A DNA stretch of 64,000 nucleotides. Origin: Bathynomus jamesi. Its lineage: Eukaryota > Arthropoda > Malacostraca > Isopoda > Cirolanidae. This document shows, piece by piece, positions 52,890 through 62,770 of this stretch. Numbering within the stretch: position 1 is the first letter of the stretch; every line of letters starts with the position of its first letter. The position numbers and the translations under genes are program-made. The notes under the pieces were generated by a model. The model saw nothing but the letters and a program-made list of their open reading frames with translations. It did no database searches and was not told the DNA's origin. The stretch covers positions 1 to 64,000 of the forward strand of contig JAJOZX010012292.1 of assembly GCA_023014485.1 (NCBI GenBank), read 5' to 3'.

Positions 52890-53825
52890 AGGTTGTAACA
52901 TATATTCTGCTCGAATTTTTAGTTTATTCACAACAAAAATTAAATGACATAATAACAAATTAATCATCAATATAATTCCCTTCTTTTACTATAACATGCT
53001 CCTACCTGTAGAAAAGTTTTTTATGCCACGTTCGAAGAAATCCCTTGGTTTCGAGTTAAAAAAAAAGCTATCACTTCGTTTTCGATAGCGTCCCTGGATT
53101 GCAACTTAGTCCATCTAGGTGGTGTTGCGGACTTCTGAATAAATGGTAGTCTGAAGGTACGATGTCCAGAGAATAAGGTGGATGAAACAGTTTTTCCCAA
53201 CCAAATGCCTCCAATTGGGCAGTGGTGATTCGAGCAGTGTGAGGGCGCGAGTCATCCTGGTGGAATAGAACACCTCTGCGATTAATTAATGCAGGCGTTT
53301 TTCTTGTAATGCCATCTTCAATCGTTGGAGTTGTTGGCAGTAGACTTCAGCTGTGATTGTTTGGCTATCTGGCAGAAGCTCAAAATTAATAATTCTTGCA
53401 TATCCCACCAAACGCATAGCAAAATTTTCTTTGGATGGGGTCCATTCCTTGGCTGAGGTTCAGGCTTTATTTCACGGCTAAGCCACTGATGTCGACGCTT
53501 AATATTGTTATAGAGGACCCATTTTTCATCCCCAGTGATGATCCGATTCAAAAACGGTGCCTGCAGTTGCCGAGAATGAAGTGATGTGCAAATATCGATT
53601 CGATGTTGAAGATTCGCTTGTGACAAATCATGTGGAGAAAATATTCACTAGCCTAATCCTACACTAGCCTAAGTCATTCTGTATCTTTCTGTATCGTGAT
53701 AAAATATGTGCGAACCTGTCGCCGCGTGTATTTTGCAACATTTCTAAAACTATTTCACATTATCTTGAGGTTATTCCATTATCTATCGTCCATTTTCTAA
53801 TCGAGCAAAATTTATGTTACAACCT
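52890..53825 (-). mobile_element. mariner relic with TIR AGGTTGTAACATA
   Basis: Inverted ends AGGTTGTAACATATATTCTG and the complement of AGGTTGTAACATAAATTTTG, with TA nearby on both sides. The length (936 bp) is below the usual 1.3 kb for a complete mariner, so there are deletions. The minus-strand transposase remnant is described separately. Confidence 0.75.
52985..53626 (-). pseudogene. mariner transposase, N-terminus missing, frameshifted
   Basis: Minus-strand reading: MSQANLQHRIDICTSLHSRQ, FLNRIITGDEKWVLYNN (first catalytic Asp), RRHQWLSREIKPEPQPRNG, KKILLCVWWD. In shifted frames, FHQDDSRPHTARIT (second Asp) and PPYSLDIVPSDYHLF (third Asp) follow. These motifs are diagnostic of true mariner rather than the DDE_3 group elsewhere in the window. 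The usual spacing of the last two Asp (34 residues) looks kept. Frame breaks near 53335 and downstream inactivate it. Confidence 0.8.
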
Positions 53826-53995
53826 GATATATGTCTGTGTTATATGTTGTTGGACTCGGTTGTCCCCCCTCCACCCCACCTTCCTCCAGTTGGGGTACCT
53901 TGACTAACAGTGCGGCGTTACCACATGTACGGAGTCGCCTGTGAGGCGAGGAACATTACATATGCGGGCAACTGTACACGCTATGAAGTCCCCCC

Positions 53996-55431
53996 CCCCC
54001 AACAAAAGGTGTGTGTGTGTGTGTGTTCGTTCAGATAAGCCATGTAAGTGAAAACTGAACCATTTGTATAGAAATTAGTGATTACGTCAGAGAAACCAAT
54101 CCATCTAATGAGTTGTCACATACAGCGTGACAATTCACACTTCTAATACCGGCAATCCACGAATTGCGGTATCAAGCGCCGCAAACAAGATTCTAAACGT
54201 TAAATCAATGTAAACAAAGAAAATAAATAAATAATAAAAACCAGAGAAACTTTTTATATTCGGGTCATTATCTTTAAAAGTCAATTACGACTTTTAAATA
54301 GTTTGAATGATGTGTTCATCCGGAATTTATGGTAAAAGTTCAAGTATTAATCTTAGATAATCTTCCACTTCTGTTTTTAGTCGGAGAGATAATACCTATT
54401 TCACAAGTATTGCAGGTCTTGTAAACTTCTTTTTAAGTAATATATAAATATATATGGTAACCCTTCGTCTATAGCCTCGGGTGGTTCGAGGTTGACGGGG
54501 ATTCTGGTTAGGTGGCAGCAGCAGATTTCTCACTCTGGGGTAGCTGGTACTGTGTAGGGACTCGGAATTAACCCTAGTTAATGGGTTCATTAATAAGAAC
54601 AACATTCATTACTAAATATTTACGTGTGCAAGATTTCTTCTTGTGACGGATCGGAGGGTTTTGTGAACACTTTACTAGGTGATTGGTGATTCCCCGAGTC
54701 TTCTTGTAGCGTATCGGAGAAATTATTTATTTTATTTTAAACTAAGTTCTCTGGAGAAGACAGGGCTCAAAGGAGAAGACAAAGAGGTCCTCTCACTGTA
54801 TTTTACTGCTTCTAAAATATTACAGGTAATGCTTCAACCTCTAGGTCAGATCGGACAAAACAGAGTAAATTTGAAAAGTTACAGTGGTTTATACACTATC
54901 CGAGCTAGTGACGCCATTTTTATTTTATTTTACTGTTTTTTATGATTCTCAGTAGACTGAATTCTCTCGCAAAATATTTGAAGATAAAGGCAAATTTTTG
55001 CTGTAACAACATATCGACAGATAAGCAAGATATTTGAAGATGAAGGCACATTTTTCTCTTAAACATTATATTGACAGATCTGAGCTGCTTATGATTTGCA
55101 GAGTTAACTAAAAATGGAAATTGAAATATGTATTTTATTATGAATTAAACATACATTTGAGCCAAAATTAAATGCTTAAAATTTAAACTTGTGTTAATTT
55201 AGAATTTCGGCAAGATATGACTTCATCTTTTACAACTAAGAGAGAATGTATAAAAAAAAATGAACATTGCAGAATTTAACAAGATTATATGATTAAATGA
55301 GAATAATAACAAGGTGATCATAAAAGAAATGAGTCACGAAATATGACAAGATATTATTGAACCGGGAATTACTTTAGCAAAAATTAAATGATGAAACAAA
55401 AAAATTAAATATTAATATGTTCCCCAAACTT
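53996..55431. other. No recognisable gene
   Basis: (GT)n at 54010-54025, then AT-rich DNA. A segment near 54590-54630 (TAATAAGAACAACATTCATT, ACTAAATATTTACG) reappears in part near 59300-59340, showing a dispersed repeat I cannot name. A frame at 54679-54945 has no motif. Confidence 0.5.
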
Positions 55432-55597
55432 TGCATTAATATTATGTACAGTAGCATGTCATACTAGTTTGGACTTTATATGCAAAAATGAATGTTAGAA
55501 TTATATATATATATATATATATATATAATTCTAACATTCATTTTTGCATATAAGGTCCAAGCTAGCATGACATGCTACTGTACATAATATTAATGCA
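55432..55597. repeat. Palindrome with (TA)n centre, ~83-bp arms
   Basis: TGCATTAATATTATGTACAG, TAGCATGTCATACTAG and ATGCAAAAATGAATGTTAG are mirrored with about three mismatches (A/G, T/C, T/C) around a (TA)n core at 55502-55527. Cruciform-prone. Possibly a MITE with a TA-rich centre, but no target duplication was found. Confidence 0.8.
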
Positions 55598-55609
55598 TAG
55601 TTATTCATA

Positions 55610-55735
55610 CTGGGCTGCTGGTCGGGCGTGGTTCGGATTCTACGTTAAACTGTACTGTAGGTCAAAGGTGGAGTGACAAGTTTAACCTTCGTCAGAATGA
55701 ACATTTCGGACGGAAGCAAAACCAAGGTTAACCAT
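55610..55735 (+). mobile_element. tRNA-derived SINE (family T), 3' part only
   Basis: CTGCTGGTCGGGCGTGGTTC, GGATTCTACGTTAAACTG, AAGGTGGAGTGACAAG, CCTTCGTCAGAATGAAC and GCAAAACCAAGGTTAACC match the tails at 43330-43455 and, inverted, at 25710-25810. No tRNA-like head. 5'-truncated. Confidence 0.7.
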
Positions 55736-55761
55736 GGTGTGTGTGTGTATATATAGAAAAT

Positions 55762-55860
55762 TTTTAAGTATGGGTATGGGTATGGGTATGGGTATAGAAT
55801 ATCTTTCCTATACTTGTGAAGCATACAAACCAATACTTCATTTTTTTTTTTTTTTTTTTT
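55762..55860. repeat. (TATGGG)n and poly-T
   Basis: Four to five TATGGG units at 55767-55795, and a run of about 22 T at 55839-55860. Confidence 0.85.
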
Positions 55861-55902
55861 GAAGAATGTGACTCAATAAACTCGGTTACACCTTTGAACA
55901 GG

Positions 55903-56110
55903 GGTACGTCGTGGCCAGTGTCGTATCACCGCTTTCCGTCGATCAGTGAAATTAAGCGACATTGGGTCTGGATTGTAGTTGGATGGGGGACCATCCTCTG
56001 CGTCTTGATTATGTGACGACCCGTGATTCGGATTCCACGTGAAGCTGTAGATCCTCTGTTATATGACCTTAGATGTTGCGAAGGATGTTAAACAACCCCA
56101 TTAAACAAAC
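55903..56110 (+). mobile_element. 5S rRNA-derived SINE, best copy
   Basis: TACGTCGTGGCCAGTGTCGT, CCGTCGATCAGTGAAATTAA, GCGACATTGGGTCTGG and AGTTGGATGGGGGACCATCC form the 5S-like head. GACGACCCGTGATTCGGATT, CCACGTGAAGCTGTAGATCC and GAAGGATGTTAAACAACCCC form the body and tail, ending in an ATTAAACAAACAA tail. It is the least diverged of the four copies. Confidence 0.82.
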
Positions 56111-56163
56111 AACCTTTGAACATCAGCATCGCATTACTCCTATGGAAGTTGAGTGACTGATGT

Positions 56164-56259
56164 ATAGGGTGTTCCATAAGTTCCTTTATCCCTTTTACTC
56201 TCACTCTATTTATAGTAGGAAAAGGTTCAAAGGTAGAGGCACTTGTGTGACACCCTGTA
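56164..56259. mobile_element. Degenerate mariner-type MITE
   Basis: TAGGGTGTTCCATAAGTTCC at the left and TGACACCCTG followed by TA at the right, with TA at both sides. Only the outer ten bases still pair, so this call is weaker than for the other MITEs. Confidence 0.5.
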
Positions 56260-56598
56260 AGTTAAGTTGTCAACTTGCTGCTTAGGTCTTTGGTCACACT
56301 TTGGTAATCATATTCAGTATCTACTTAGTTTCTACAGGGTTGGGACTGGTGTAGTGTAGTGAAGAGTGATTATTTTTGTTTAAATATAGGCTAGGCCTAT
56401 TGGCTATCAAATATCAGCATACAGTATTAAGCGTATTAATACCCTTAGGACTAAGCGCAAATTTAATATGTCAATTCCAGACTGTTCTACTTGTGAAAGT
56501 ATAAGAATTTTATTTTGCTAAGATAGTATTTGTGTAAGCCAGTGACCAGAATTGATGTTGGAAAAAACTTTTCAATTTTTAGACAATTCGGATGATAA
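56260..56598. other. No recognisable gene
   Basis: Spacer ending in TAA, the left target duplication of the element at 56599. Confidence 0.6.
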
Positions 56599-57612
56599 CA
56601 CTGCCCAACAAAAAAAAATATTTTTACTGCTGATTTAATTCTAAGACCTGTTTCTGGATAATATTGATGTGCTGATTTCAAAAATCACCTTAGATTTTGT
56701 CCATCACATCAGGTTTTCGTGCAATGCAATATGCCTATTTTGGGTGATCCATGAAGGGCGCTTATCAAAATTGATGACTTTTGAGACCTGTTAACAGCTG
56801 TTTTGCTGTTAAAATTTTATCTGTGGAATACGCATATCTGTGCATTAAATCTAAAGGTCATGTACAACATATTAAAATCTTGGGTATCTGTGATTTCCCC
56901 AGGTGTGAGCGTGACGTCATGATCTGAGAGAGATTTCCCATTGGCGGAGTGATAAAGATCTTGTAAAGGATTTACTTGTAAACTTTCAGCAGTTGGGTTG
57001 CAACATGAGCATTAAAGTTCACTATCTCAACAGTCATCTGGATAAATTTCCAGAAAATCTTGGTGATGTTAGTGAAGAGCAAGGTGAAAGGTTCCACCAA
57101 GATATCAAAGTGATGGAAGAACGATACCAAGGAAGATGGGATACCCATATGATGGCTGACTACTGCTGGAGCCTGCAAAGAGATTGTCTTGACATCTCTC
57201 ATTCTAGGAAGTCCTATAAGAGAAAATTTATCAGCATTGAAAAGTAAGAAAACAAGAAAAAGACAATGTTAAGAAAACTGGTCCCGTGCTTGCTTTAATA
57301 TGGATTCATTTTTTGCTTATTTAAACACTTTTAATCACTTTGTGTCAATATTACCATTGTATATTAAAGTTCACTCCCTGCACAATTGTTTGCTTTTCCA
57401 TGCTGATTCTGAGTATGTAAAAACTTATTTTTTGAAAAGAAAAAAAATTGGGCATAACCCTGCCAAAATGCGATATCTCCAAAATATCCGTATTTGATTG
57501 CTCGAAAACCTGACGTGATAGGCAAAACTAAGGTGATTTTTGAAATCAGCACACCAAAGTTACCTAAAAACAGGTGTTAGAATTAAATCAGCAAAATTGG
57601 TGTTGGGCAGTG
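56599..57612 (+). mobile_element. 1.0-kb DNA transposon with ~140-bp TIRs (CACTGCCCAACA) and TAA duplication, carrying a coding fragment
   Basis: The left end CACTGCCCAACA with CTGCTGATTTAATTCTAAGA, TGTGCTGATTTCAAAAATCA and CATCAGGTTTTCGTGCAAT (56599-56745) is mirrored at about 57475-57612 at roughly 80% identity. TAA flanks both ends (56596-56598, 57613-57615). CACTG ends with a 3-bp duplication recall EnSpm/CACTA, but TIRs this long are not typical, so I leave the superfamily open. Inside is one open segment for a conserved arthropod protein C-terminus (next entry) and a roughly 230-bp untranslated part. No transposase motif is visible, so it is non-autonomous. Confidence 0.8.
56915..57247 (+). 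pseudogene. C-terminal fragment of an uncharacterised multicopy arthropod protein, inside a TIR element
   Basis: Open from 56915 to the TAA at 57245: DLREISHWRSDKDLVKDLLV, then LGCNMSIKVHYLNSHLDKFP, ENLGDVSEEQGERFHQDIKV, MEERYQGRWDTHMMADYCWS and a basic end KSYKRKFISIEK. I recall the block GCNMS.K.HFLHSHL..FPENLG..S.E.GERFHQDI from many unannotated arthropod proteins found in high copy. I know of no assigned function. His, Asp and Glu residues are well kept. The frame may start at a splice acceptor, since there is no plausible ATG at its left. Being inside TIRs suggests the protein is element-encoded, not host. Confidence 0.65.
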
Positions 57613-58086
57613 TAATCTTAATAATTAGGTAAAAAAGTTGGAGGTATAATTAGCGAACTGTAATTTCTTTGTATTAGCAAACTGTAATTTCAGCAAAAGG
57701 TTTCCTAAAGATGCAAACCCAATACAGTATAAGTGCGTATGTAGAATTTTAGGCAAAATGGCTTCGAACCCCGAATGTGAGATTCGTTTTAAAAACTTTA
57801 CATAAGAGTATCTTCTCTTCAAGTTGACTCAATTGAGGTCTGTATATTTGATGCTGTATATTTGATGCTGTATATTTGATATAAACTGTATTCATGTAGA
57901 GTTTCGGGAAAAAGTTTGCCTAGAAACAAAGTCTCTAAAAGCATGAAAAAATACCAATTGGTATTATTCTGATTTTCTATGGATATTTTGTTCTTTTTAT
58001 TGACCGTAATAATAATAATAAAAGTAGTCTACTTTGATAGTTTACTATTAATGTGACATAAATATAATCACTTTCTTTGTAGGTAA
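57613..58086. other. No gene; 15-bp tandem repeat
   Basis: Three units of CTGTATATTTGATG(C/A) at 57838-57881. Otherwise AT-rich DNA. Ends with the GTAGGTAA target duplication of the next element. Confidence 0.65.
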
Positions 58087-58392
58087 CAGTGGTGTAGTCT
58101 GGGGGTAACGCAAGGTAAGCGTTATCCCACTGGTTTTATTTTACTTTTAGCGTTACCCTACTGGTTTTATTTTACTTTTAGCGTATCAGGATGTTTTATA
58201 TTTTTTGCTGTTTCTACTGAACATTTTTGTAATAGATAATCTTTCTAACTATATTTCTTTCCAAACCCTTTCAATTTCAACGTGTTTTTGGGAATGTACA
58301 TAAAATGTAAAAAAGCTGTAGAATTTTATAGAAACGCTATATAAGAAAAATTGTTGCGTTACCCCACTCAAGAAATTACGACTACACCACTG
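58087..58392. mobile_element. hAT-type MITE with perfect 8-bp target duplication GTAGGTAA
   Basis: 306 bp, ends CAGTGGTGTAGTC and its complement, flanked on both sides by GTAGGTAA (58079-58086, 58393-58400). An 8-bp duplication is the hAT signature. Inside, GCGTTACCC(T)ACTGGTTTTATTTTAC-type units are tandemly duplicated (about 58110-58185), and GGGTAACGC recurs at both ends. Non-coding. Confidence 0.9.
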
Positions 58393-58536
58393 GTAGGTAA
58401 TACAAGTCTTAAAGCACTTACTGCTCTGGTAGGTTATGTAATCGCTAGATGCATTTTTTGCACACTGAATAAGTGTGTTCAGTTTGCCAGACCAAAAATT
58501 TGACCTGAAAACAATTGAAGGGTTCATGTTTTACTC

Positions 58537-58950
58537 CTGTGATTCTCAACCTGTCGTACGAGCAGCTCTTTTAGATGGTACGCCAAACGGTTATAAATAC
58601 GTAGTTGGCTAATTGATAATTACTTTCATGGTAATGTTTTCAAATGTGAATTAGTAGTAGGTAACCCACAGCCTTTCCGACTGAAGACTTGAATCCAAGA
58701 AGCAAGCACAACTTTCCCGTTAATGATAAATTTTTAATAAGATTTCAAGTTATCATATGTAACAATAACACACAACACCAAATACCGATGAATATTATCA
58801 GAATAAATATCATTCTTTAGATGACGCTGAAAATTCGAGATTAAACACCAGAGTCCCCTTACTACGATTTTGGTTAAGTGGTATAACACTTTTACTCAAT
58901 GTATGGTGGCAAAGAACGGTACTTAGACCTAAAAAGGTTGAGAACCACCC
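58537..58950. mobile_element. Charlie-like hAT MITE, diverged target duplication
   Basis: Ends CTGTGATTCTCAACCTGT and the complement of GGGTGGTTCTCAACCTTTTT, a close match to Charlie-like termini. Flanks TTTTACTC (58529-58536) and CTTTACTC (58951-58958) match 7 of 8. Interior non-coding. It contains an AGAACGGTAC block near the right end. Confidence 0.75.
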
Positions 58951-60090
58951 CTTTACTCCATCAAATCTTCCTTCAAGAAGAAGTCAACAAATCTTTGAAC
59001 TTCAGTGTATCTTTTTCATTTGCTGGAACTTTCCATTGCCAAAAGCTTATTTCTTCCAACATGAAAGTATTTCAGTAGTGTTTCTTTTGAGTGGAGTTCA
59101 CAAAATGTCCCTACCTCGAAATAAGGAAACTATTAATTATATTTGCATGAGAGACCACAATACCACATTTTAGCTAAAACCATTGCTCTGCTCAACGAAA
59201 TAAGGCAAACCATCAAATCCATTTCAGCTATTCTTTAACTATTATAAACGCAAATTGTATTTCTCTTTTCTTTTATGTTCTAAAATTAGTTAGAGTTTAT
59301 CAATAAGAACAACATTCTTTACTAAGCATTTACGTACGCAAGTATTTCCATTGTAACAATAATAAAACAACCTCTATTCTTTTTCACTTCTCCAGCGGTT
59401 CATCTTCATAACAATTTCTCCTCTTCACCCGTTAGGACAAATTCTCTCTCTTCGTTCTGTTCTCTTTACCTGCAAAGAAATTGTATAGGAGTTCGCAAAC
59501 CTCTAAGAGATTAAAAATAATTTTCATTAGTAATTCTTTGTCCAAAGGTTCATCATTCTCGGGTCTTATTGTATCATTTCCCGTACAAATGTTTAAATGG
59601 CAAACCTATCCATAGTCTCCACATATTGTTCAGATAATGCAATCAAGAAGTACTGTTTTGATTTTGATGAACATTTTTGAACTATCTTTCCCATAATTCA
59701 GAGCAACAATGCCATCATGCACTAACGCTTGAATAAAATGTACTACAAACGATATCTTTGATTGCCTCGTACAAAATCACTACTGGACCACTTCCTTGCC
59801 AAGACAAGTTTCAAAATTTGGGTTCCTTAAAAAAAAAATACTAAGGTACTGTATTTTATTTATATCTAGAATTTACCTTCAGTGATTGTTTGTGTATTGA
59901 AAAGACACACCCCAGTTTAGGTCATTTCCTCCAGGAGTCTCTCTTTGAAGTCAAAAAGTAAACTATGAACAAAACATTTGATTCCGTCAGCATACAGAAA
60001 CATCAGTGTTTTGCTTATTCCTAACTCTTCTTCCATACAAATAATGCTATTCACTCCTGAAAACATATAATTTAATTTATAAAAATATCG
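58951..60090. other. No recognisable gene
   Basis: AT-rich DNA without a convincing frame. A minus-strand frame at 59917-60141 is largely a translated trinucleotide repeat. Confidence 0.55.
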
Positions 60091-60137
60091 ACTACTACTA
60101 CTACTACTACTAAGTAGTAGTAGTAGTAATAATAATT
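60091..60137. repeat. (CTA)n-(TAG)n inverted trinucleotide repeat
   Basis: About eight CTA units followed head-to-head by about seven TAG units, with AAT units at the end. The junction makes a natural hairpin. Confidence 0.9.
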
Positions 60138-60150
60138 TCATACTTCATAA

Positions 60151-60310
60151 GGGCTACGTCGCAATATCACTTCCCGTTAGATCAACGAAGTTTAAGCGAC
60201 ATTGGGTCAGTTCATTAGTTGGATGGGTGACCCATAAATAAGTCGGATCCCACATAAAGGTGTAGGTCCCATTCCCCTCTCTCTCCCCTTTGCCTAAACA
60301 ACCCCAAAAG
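60151..60310 (+). mobile_element. 5S rRNA-derived SINE, shortened copy
   Basis: GCTACGTCGCAATATCACTT, AGATCAACGAAGTTTAAGCG, ACATTGGGTCAG and TTAGTTGGATGGGTGACCC give the 5S head. The middle (the CATCCTCCGCG segment) is mostly deleted. GTCGGATCCCACATAAAGGT, GTAGGTCCC and CTAAACAACCCC give the tail. Confidence 0.72.
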
Positions 60311-60491
60311 TTATTTCGTATTCCACGAAAAGATTTTCTTAAAAGAATGTTATTTATACTAAAACCAAACCATGTATACTTAAACAGACAAGCCGCAAAT
60401 AACCATGCAGGGATATTACATAATACTTGTGTATTATGTAATACATAAGTATATAAGTATTTAAGTATATAGTATTATAAATATGTAAGTA

Positions 60492-60569
60492 CAGGGTATT
60501 TATAAAGTCACGCAAGTGAATATGCATGTACACCACCATTTTCACTTGCGTGACTTTATGAACACCCTG
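60492..60569. mobile_element. 78-bp palindromic MITE (mariner-type)
   Basis: CAGGGTATTTATAAAGTCAC plus GCAAGTGA on the left and the complement of CAGGGTGTTCATAAAGTCAC plus GCAAGTGA on the right. 28-bp TIRs, about 22-bp loop, TA at both flanks. Among the smallest possible MITEs. Confidence 0.85.
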
Positions 60570-60966
60570 TATTACGCAATAAATGGATTGCATAGCGCTT
60601 ATTATATACTTCGACACGAAGTATCCGAACTAAGTTTAAGTTTGTCACCACCTTTGAACATGTGGATGCAATGAATGAAAAGTTACGTGCAGTGGAGCAA
60701 CAAAGAAGGAATTATAAAGTTTGCCTGCGAAAGATAGTACTTCTATTACACATACTAGCTAAAGTGGGCCCTACAGCTAGACCTGCGGTGCTGGGGCTTT
60801 CGGCCCCCATTTACTGGGAGGGCGGGGGGGTCAGTTCCTGGTAAACTTGAAGTAAATATTAAGCTTTCACTGCCGTAATAATTTCTTTTCAAAATGTTCG
60901 GTATCCGATTTCAGCTTTTGAAATAATTTTTTTGACAGACTTTGCCTCAATTACATTATATATAAG
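60570..60966. other. No recognisable gene
   Basis: A plus-strand frame at 60662-60844 (start MDAMNEKLRAVEQQRRNYKV) has no supporting context. G-rich patch near 60816-60832. Confidence 0.5.
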
Positions 60967-61158
60967 GCCCGCCGAGGAAGAAGTGGCTAAGCGACAAAAG
61001 TAAGAAAAATGCCAGAAAACTCGATTAAAAATTGTGCCAATTTGAAAGTTAAAAAGTTCAAATGTCACTTTTAAATTTGGTACAACTTTTAACTTCGTTT
61101 CTTTTTTGGGGGCATTTTTTTTTATTTTGTTCGCTTAGCCACTTCTTCCTAGGAGGGC
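60967..61158. mobile_element. MITE with TIR GCCC(G/T)CC(G/T)AGGAAGAAGTGG
   Basis: 192 bp. Left GCCCGCCGAGGAAGAAGTGG then CTAAGCGA, right the complement of GCCCTCCTAGGAAGAAGTGG then CTAAGCGA. The inner part is also roughly symmetric (AAAAATGCC / GGCATTTTT; AAGTTAAAAAG / CTTTTAACTT). The flanks (TATAAG, ATCATATA) give no clear target duplication. Confidence 0.75.
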
Positions 61159-61304
61159 ATCATATAATCTACCAAAGTTCTTCCAACGGAAACAATATCA
61201 TTGTAATGTTCTAGAATCGCTAATCGATTTACTTTTCACACACTGAAATTTTAATCTTTTTAAAACCAAATCGGATTTTAGGTTGTGAAAAAAACCTGGA
61301 AATT

Positions 61305-61522
61305 TTATCATAGAAATTTTCAGCGTTGATTATATATATATATATTTTATTTAAGGTAGGGATAGCTGCGAAATTAACAATAGACGAGAGGGTGAGCTTG
61401 GTTTTAAAACCAAGCTCACCCTCTCGTCTATTGTTAATTTCATAGTCATTCCCTACCTAAAAGAAAAAAAATAATATAGTCACCACTGAAAATTCCTATG
61501 ATGATGCGACTTTTGCGCCACC

Positions 61523-61525
<3 letters not shown>
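61305..61525. mobile_element. Fold-back MITE with a perfect 72-bp palindromic core
   Basis: The core 61370-61441 is a perfect palindrome without loop (AACAATAGACGAGAGGGTGA, GCTTGGTTTTAAAACCAAGC and the mirror). Outside it, GGTAGGGA and TCATAGAAATTTTCAG on the left are mirrored by TTCCCTACC and CTGAAAATTCCTATGA on the right. The right terminus ends ...GCGCCACCCTG followed by (TA)n, a mariner-like CAGGGTGGCGC end. The matching left terminus is eroded. Confidence 0.8.

Positions 61526-61570
<45 letters not shown>
61526..61570. repeat. (TA)n then (GA)n, tail of the family-B LINE
   Basis: (TA)n 61526-61566, then a short (GA)n, which is the (CT)n tail of the minus-strand LINE that follows. Confidence 0.85.
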
Positions 61571-61577
<7 letters not shown>

Positions 61578-61860
61578 TTACAAGGCTAAGGAAGCCCCAA
61601 AGACCTTTCGGTCCACTCGAGGGAGGTTCCTGTTATTAAACTAGTGCATTTTTAAGCATTCTAGCAGTAGTAGAAAACTGGATAGAAAAGCATAAGGCTC
61701 TCTCCTCACCCTCTGCTCCCTCCCCGCCAGAGGTGGGTACGGAAAAAGGTTGAAGAAAATACTTTGACCTTGGAGAAGTAGCCAAAGAAATGTTACAGGA
61801 AAAGGAAGAACTTATAAACTAGCTCGATAATTACGTTATTTACACATAGAAACCGTACAC
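61571..61860 (-). repeat. Family-B LINE 3' UTR, second copy
   Basis: Reverse complement corresponds to 36399-36680. The terminal hairpin keeps GACC-GAAA-GGTC, and its outer pairing is CCTC with GGGG, where an A-to-G change keeps a T-G pair. The UTR becomes unrecognisable near 61840-61860. Confidence 0.75.
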
Positions 61861-62770
61861 TAGAGAGCATGGTTTTATGACAACTAACAACATCATATTT
61901 GCGCTCATCGTATATCAACCACTTGGTATCGTCACAAAAACGTCGAACACACGTTTTGATATACAAAGATAATGACAGCTCTATTTACCTAGGTATCGAG
62001 CCAATGAAGACTTCATGGTTCACTTCATGGTAGCCCCTAAGGGATTAAACAAACTCTCCATGTCTACACCCATCTACGCGCAAAGTCATCACGCTGGCAA
62101 AGTAATGAAATGCTTCTACAGGAAAGGGGTTGAAATAGGAATTGAGAAAGGAAATCAGATTTTCCACACTATGCCCTCACCCTTCACACGCACCCAGCCA
62201 CCCAAGAAAAGGAAGAGAAAAAAAGAATTAGGGACTGCAGAACGTAACTTTATCTCACCTACTCCATGCCATGCATTTTTTTTTATTTTTGTTCATTAGG
62301 AAATTATGTATTGCTGTAAAATACTTATCTAGTCTATTAACAATGTGTGGGCGTGTTTTCTGTATTTGGATGGCTGTCCTGTGTATGTGTCTGCCAACCC
62401 TTTGAAAGTCGTCGAATTCCAACAAAGGTCTTACGCTGTGAAAGGTGTTTATACGGCAAGTGATATATTGAGTCGTTCATACTTCGCGGTGTTGTGCCAA
62501 CACGAAAGCAGAGAAAATCTCTCTCTAGCAAGGAATATCAGTAGAGGGTCCCTGTATCTATCCCCGTGTATTTGTCCCCTTATGGAGAATGAAAGTACTT
62601 CGTCGGTGATCACCCGTTGTTGTTGCGGCGAATACAAATGTCTCCTACTAAGAGGTGTTTATGAAGCAGTGATCATAAAATGAGTTCCTCGATGCCTGGT
62701 CCTGCTGTATAATCAACCGGAGGCGTCTCTCTAAAGTTGGGGGAGGACTAAGTTTAGGAGCAAATGTTTA
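61861..62770. other. Unidentified ~0.9-kb insertion in the LINE 3' UTR
   Basis: Separates the UTR end of the family-B LINE from its ORF2 end. By comparison with 36640-36715, only about 40-50 bases should lie here. Short frames without motifs. No TIR or target duplication that I could confirm. Confidence 0.5.

Larger units (their letters stand above)
52660..53995 (-). repeat. Right arm of the inverted duplication, interrupted by a mariner
   Basis: Reverse complement of the left arm (47300-47845) without the MITE, but split by a mariner at 52890-53825 between the GTATGTCAAT and ATATGTTGTTGGACTCGG segments. Outer end near a poly-C run at 53990. Confidence 0.7.

Noticed and set aside
55767..55795. 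(TATGGG)n as a telomere-like array
   Set aside because: Four to five units only, inside ordinary intergenic DNA next to a SINE tail. A plain hexanucleotide microsatellite.
62015..62683. Two plus-strand open frames (94 and 112 codons)
   Set aside because: Within an unidentified insertion, no motif, no repeats of the sequence elsewhere in the window. Left as unexplained DNA.
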